From Bacteroidota bacterium (lineage in GTDB: Bacteria > Bacteroidota > Bacteroidia > UBA7662): a stretch of DNA of 16,867 nt. The stretch is from assembly GCA_016868485.1 (NCBI GenBank), contig VGGT01000011.1, positions 1-16,867 of the forward strand. Direction: 5' to 3'. A program made the translations under genes and the position numbers. Each line of letters starts with the position of its first letter. The first letter of the stretch is position 1. Under the pieces are notes generated by a model that saw only the letters and a program-made list of their open reading frames with translations, did no database searches and was not told the origin of the DNA. Shown here in pieces: positions 15,781 to 16,867 of the stretch.

Positions 15781-16867
15781 TTAGTGTTTAAAATGACGAA
15801 GGCCTGTACAAACCATGGCCATGTCGTGAAGATTACAAAAATCGATGCTCTCCTGATCTCTAAGACTTCCACCGGGTTGAAGAATGGTTCGAATGCCTTC
15901 CGCACAAGCGGCTTCCACTGTATCCGCAAAAGGAAAAAACGCATCACTCGCCATGACCGAACCAGAAAGATCGAAGCCAAAACTTCGGGCCTTATGAACG
16001 GCTTGGCGAAGGGCCTCTATTCTCGATGATTGTCCCATGCCACTGCCAATCAATTGTTGATCCTTAACCAACACAATGGCATTGCTCTTGGTGTGCTTCA
16101 CCAATCGCTCTGCCAATTCAAGATCAAGCAGCTGAGCGGGGGATGGCTTTGCTGTTGTAACCACTTTCCATTGATTGGGGCTGCTGAGTTTTTCATCACG
16201 TGATTGCCACAGAATACCATTAAGAGCCGAGCGCAACGAGTAGGAGGGGAGTTCGGTAGAATTCTGACGCAGAAGTATTCTGTTTTTCCTTTTTTGGAGC
16301 AATGCCAAGGCATCAGGGTGGTAGTCGGGAGCGACCAAAATCTCGTAGAAAATTTTATCGATTTCCAGAGCCGTTTCCAAATCAATAGAAACGTTGGAAG
16401 CAATAACTCCTCCAAAAGCAGAAACGGGATCACAAGCTAGGGCTGCTTCCCAAGCGTGCAAAGCACCAGAACGATGAGCAACACCACAAGGGTTGTTGTG
16501 TTTAATCACTGCAAATGAGGGAGATGGCAAATCCGCCAATAAGAAAAGGGCCGAATCTAGGTCTAATAAGTTGTTGTAGCTCAACTGCTTACCACCCATC
16601 ACCTCAACTACTTGTTGAATATCACCGTAAAAGCGGCCATCTTGTTGTGGGTTTTCGCCATATCTCAAAACCATCGGTGTTGAAGCCAGAAGATTCTGAT
16701 GATTGAACCCGTCCGAATCACCCCGCATATTTCCGTCCGAATCACCCAGCAAATAATCGCCTATGTGTTGGTCATACGCCATCGTTCTTTGGAATGCCGC
16801 TGTTGCAAACGACCTGCGCAGCTCAGATTTTGTGCTGCCATTCTCTTCTTGCAGCACGCCAATCACT
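15781..16867 (-). CDS. purH: Bifunctional AICAR transformylase/IMP cyclohydrolase PurH, 5' part outside window
   Basis: PurH performs the last two steps of IMP synthesis: formyl transfer from 10-formyl-THF to AICAR, then ring closure. Only the C-terminal 361 codons are here. The frame is open to the right edge, and a GTG at 16866 is internal rather than a start, because roughly 150 residues of the cyclohydrolase domain are missing. The transformylase domain shows LRYGENPQQDGRFYGD, the catalytic Lys-His in IKHNNPCGVAH, SAFGGVIASN, SDAFFPFADTVE, and the C-terminal LRHFKH. A 24-base in-frame tandem duplication gives GDSDGNMR-GDSDGFNH in the interdomain linker. It is the most upstream visible gene of the purH-mreBCD-mrdA-rodA cluster. 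Confidence 0.97.
   Translation of the reverse strand, partial: VIGVLQEENGSTKSELRRSFATAAFQRTMAYDQHIGDYLLGDSDGNMRGDSDGFNHQNLLASTPMVLRYGENPQQDGRFYGDIQQVVEVMGGKQLSYNNLLDLDSALFLLADLPSPSFAVIKHNNPCGVAHRSGALHAWEAALACDPVSAFGGVIASNVSIDLETALEIDKIFYEILVAPDYHPDALALLQKRKNRILLRQNSTELPSYSLRSALNGILWQSRDEKLSSPNQWKVVTTAKPSPAQLLDLELAERLVKHTKSNAIVLVKDQQLIGSGMGQSSRIEALRQAVHKARSFGFDLSGSVMASDAFFPFADTVEAACAEGIRTILQPGGSLRDQESIDFCNLHDMAMVCTGLRHFKH
16700..16747 (-). repeat. 24-bp in-frame microduplication in purH
   Basis: A 15-base direct repeat (CCGTCCGAATCACCC on the plus strand) occurs at 16709-16723 and again at 16733-16747, a period of 24 bases or eight codons. It encodes two copies of GDSDG in the PurH interdomain linker. 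The remainder of each unit has diverged, so the duplication is not brand new. Confidence 0.8.

Noticed and set aside
15246..15791. 181-codon plus-strand frame opposite mreB
   Set aside because: It lies antisense inside a well-conserved mreB, and its protein (rich in Met, Ile, Pro and Ser) has no recognisable features. It is a shadow frame.

Overview
The window looks like chromosomal DNA of a member of the Bacteroidota, probably a Flavobacteriales-type organism. Three things point there. Two genes end in the gliding-motility/type IX secretion (T9SS) type-B C-terminal sorting domain, and one gene is an OmpA-family protein with PorE-like architecture. The purH-mreB-mreC-mreD-mrdA-rodA gene order is one I know from this phylum. 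The intergenic regions carry TAnnTTTG-like -7 promoter boxes rather than sigma70 boxes. The placement is based on recognised protein families only; no search was possible.

Left block (1-5004, minus strand). A tight operon reads lepA (elongation factor 4) > folD (one-carbon folate metabolism) > queE (deazaguanine/queuosine pathway) > a large secreted TPR/beta-propeller/CRD/OmpA protein that runs off the left edge. Every junction overlaps (1, 11 and 4 bases), so translational coupling is likely. The lepA start is best placed at a GTG at 5004. That leaves about 110 bp for a divergent promoter region.

Middle block (5005-9820, plus strand). Two adjacent genes encode large secreted surface proteins of 831 and 708 residues. 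Each has a signal peptide and a different N-terminal module. They share a related C-terminal half of about 380 residues ending in the T9SS type-B sorting domain. They look like paralogues made by duplication plus N-terminal module exchange.

Convergent junction (9821-10179). It holds an array of five 23-bp tandem repeats, four of which contain a small hairpin. It also holds a short gene (53 codons, one transmembrane helix) that appears to be the last member of the rod-shape operon.

Right block (9989-16867, minus strand). A purine gene, purH (5' part outside the window), is followed by the complete elongasome set mreB, mreC, mreD, mrdA (PBP2) and rodA, then the small membrane protein. Together MreB, MreC, MreD, PBP2 and RodA form the machine that builds the lateral wall, so the cell is probably rod-shaped. 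Spacing is 7-11 bp or overlapping between all genes except the last (29 bp).

No RNA genes, insertion sequences, CRISPR arrays, phage genes or resistance genes were seen. Most of the window is ordinary core genome. The less explained parts are the small membrane gene, the hairpin repeats beside it and the pair of module-swapped T9SS cargo proteins.
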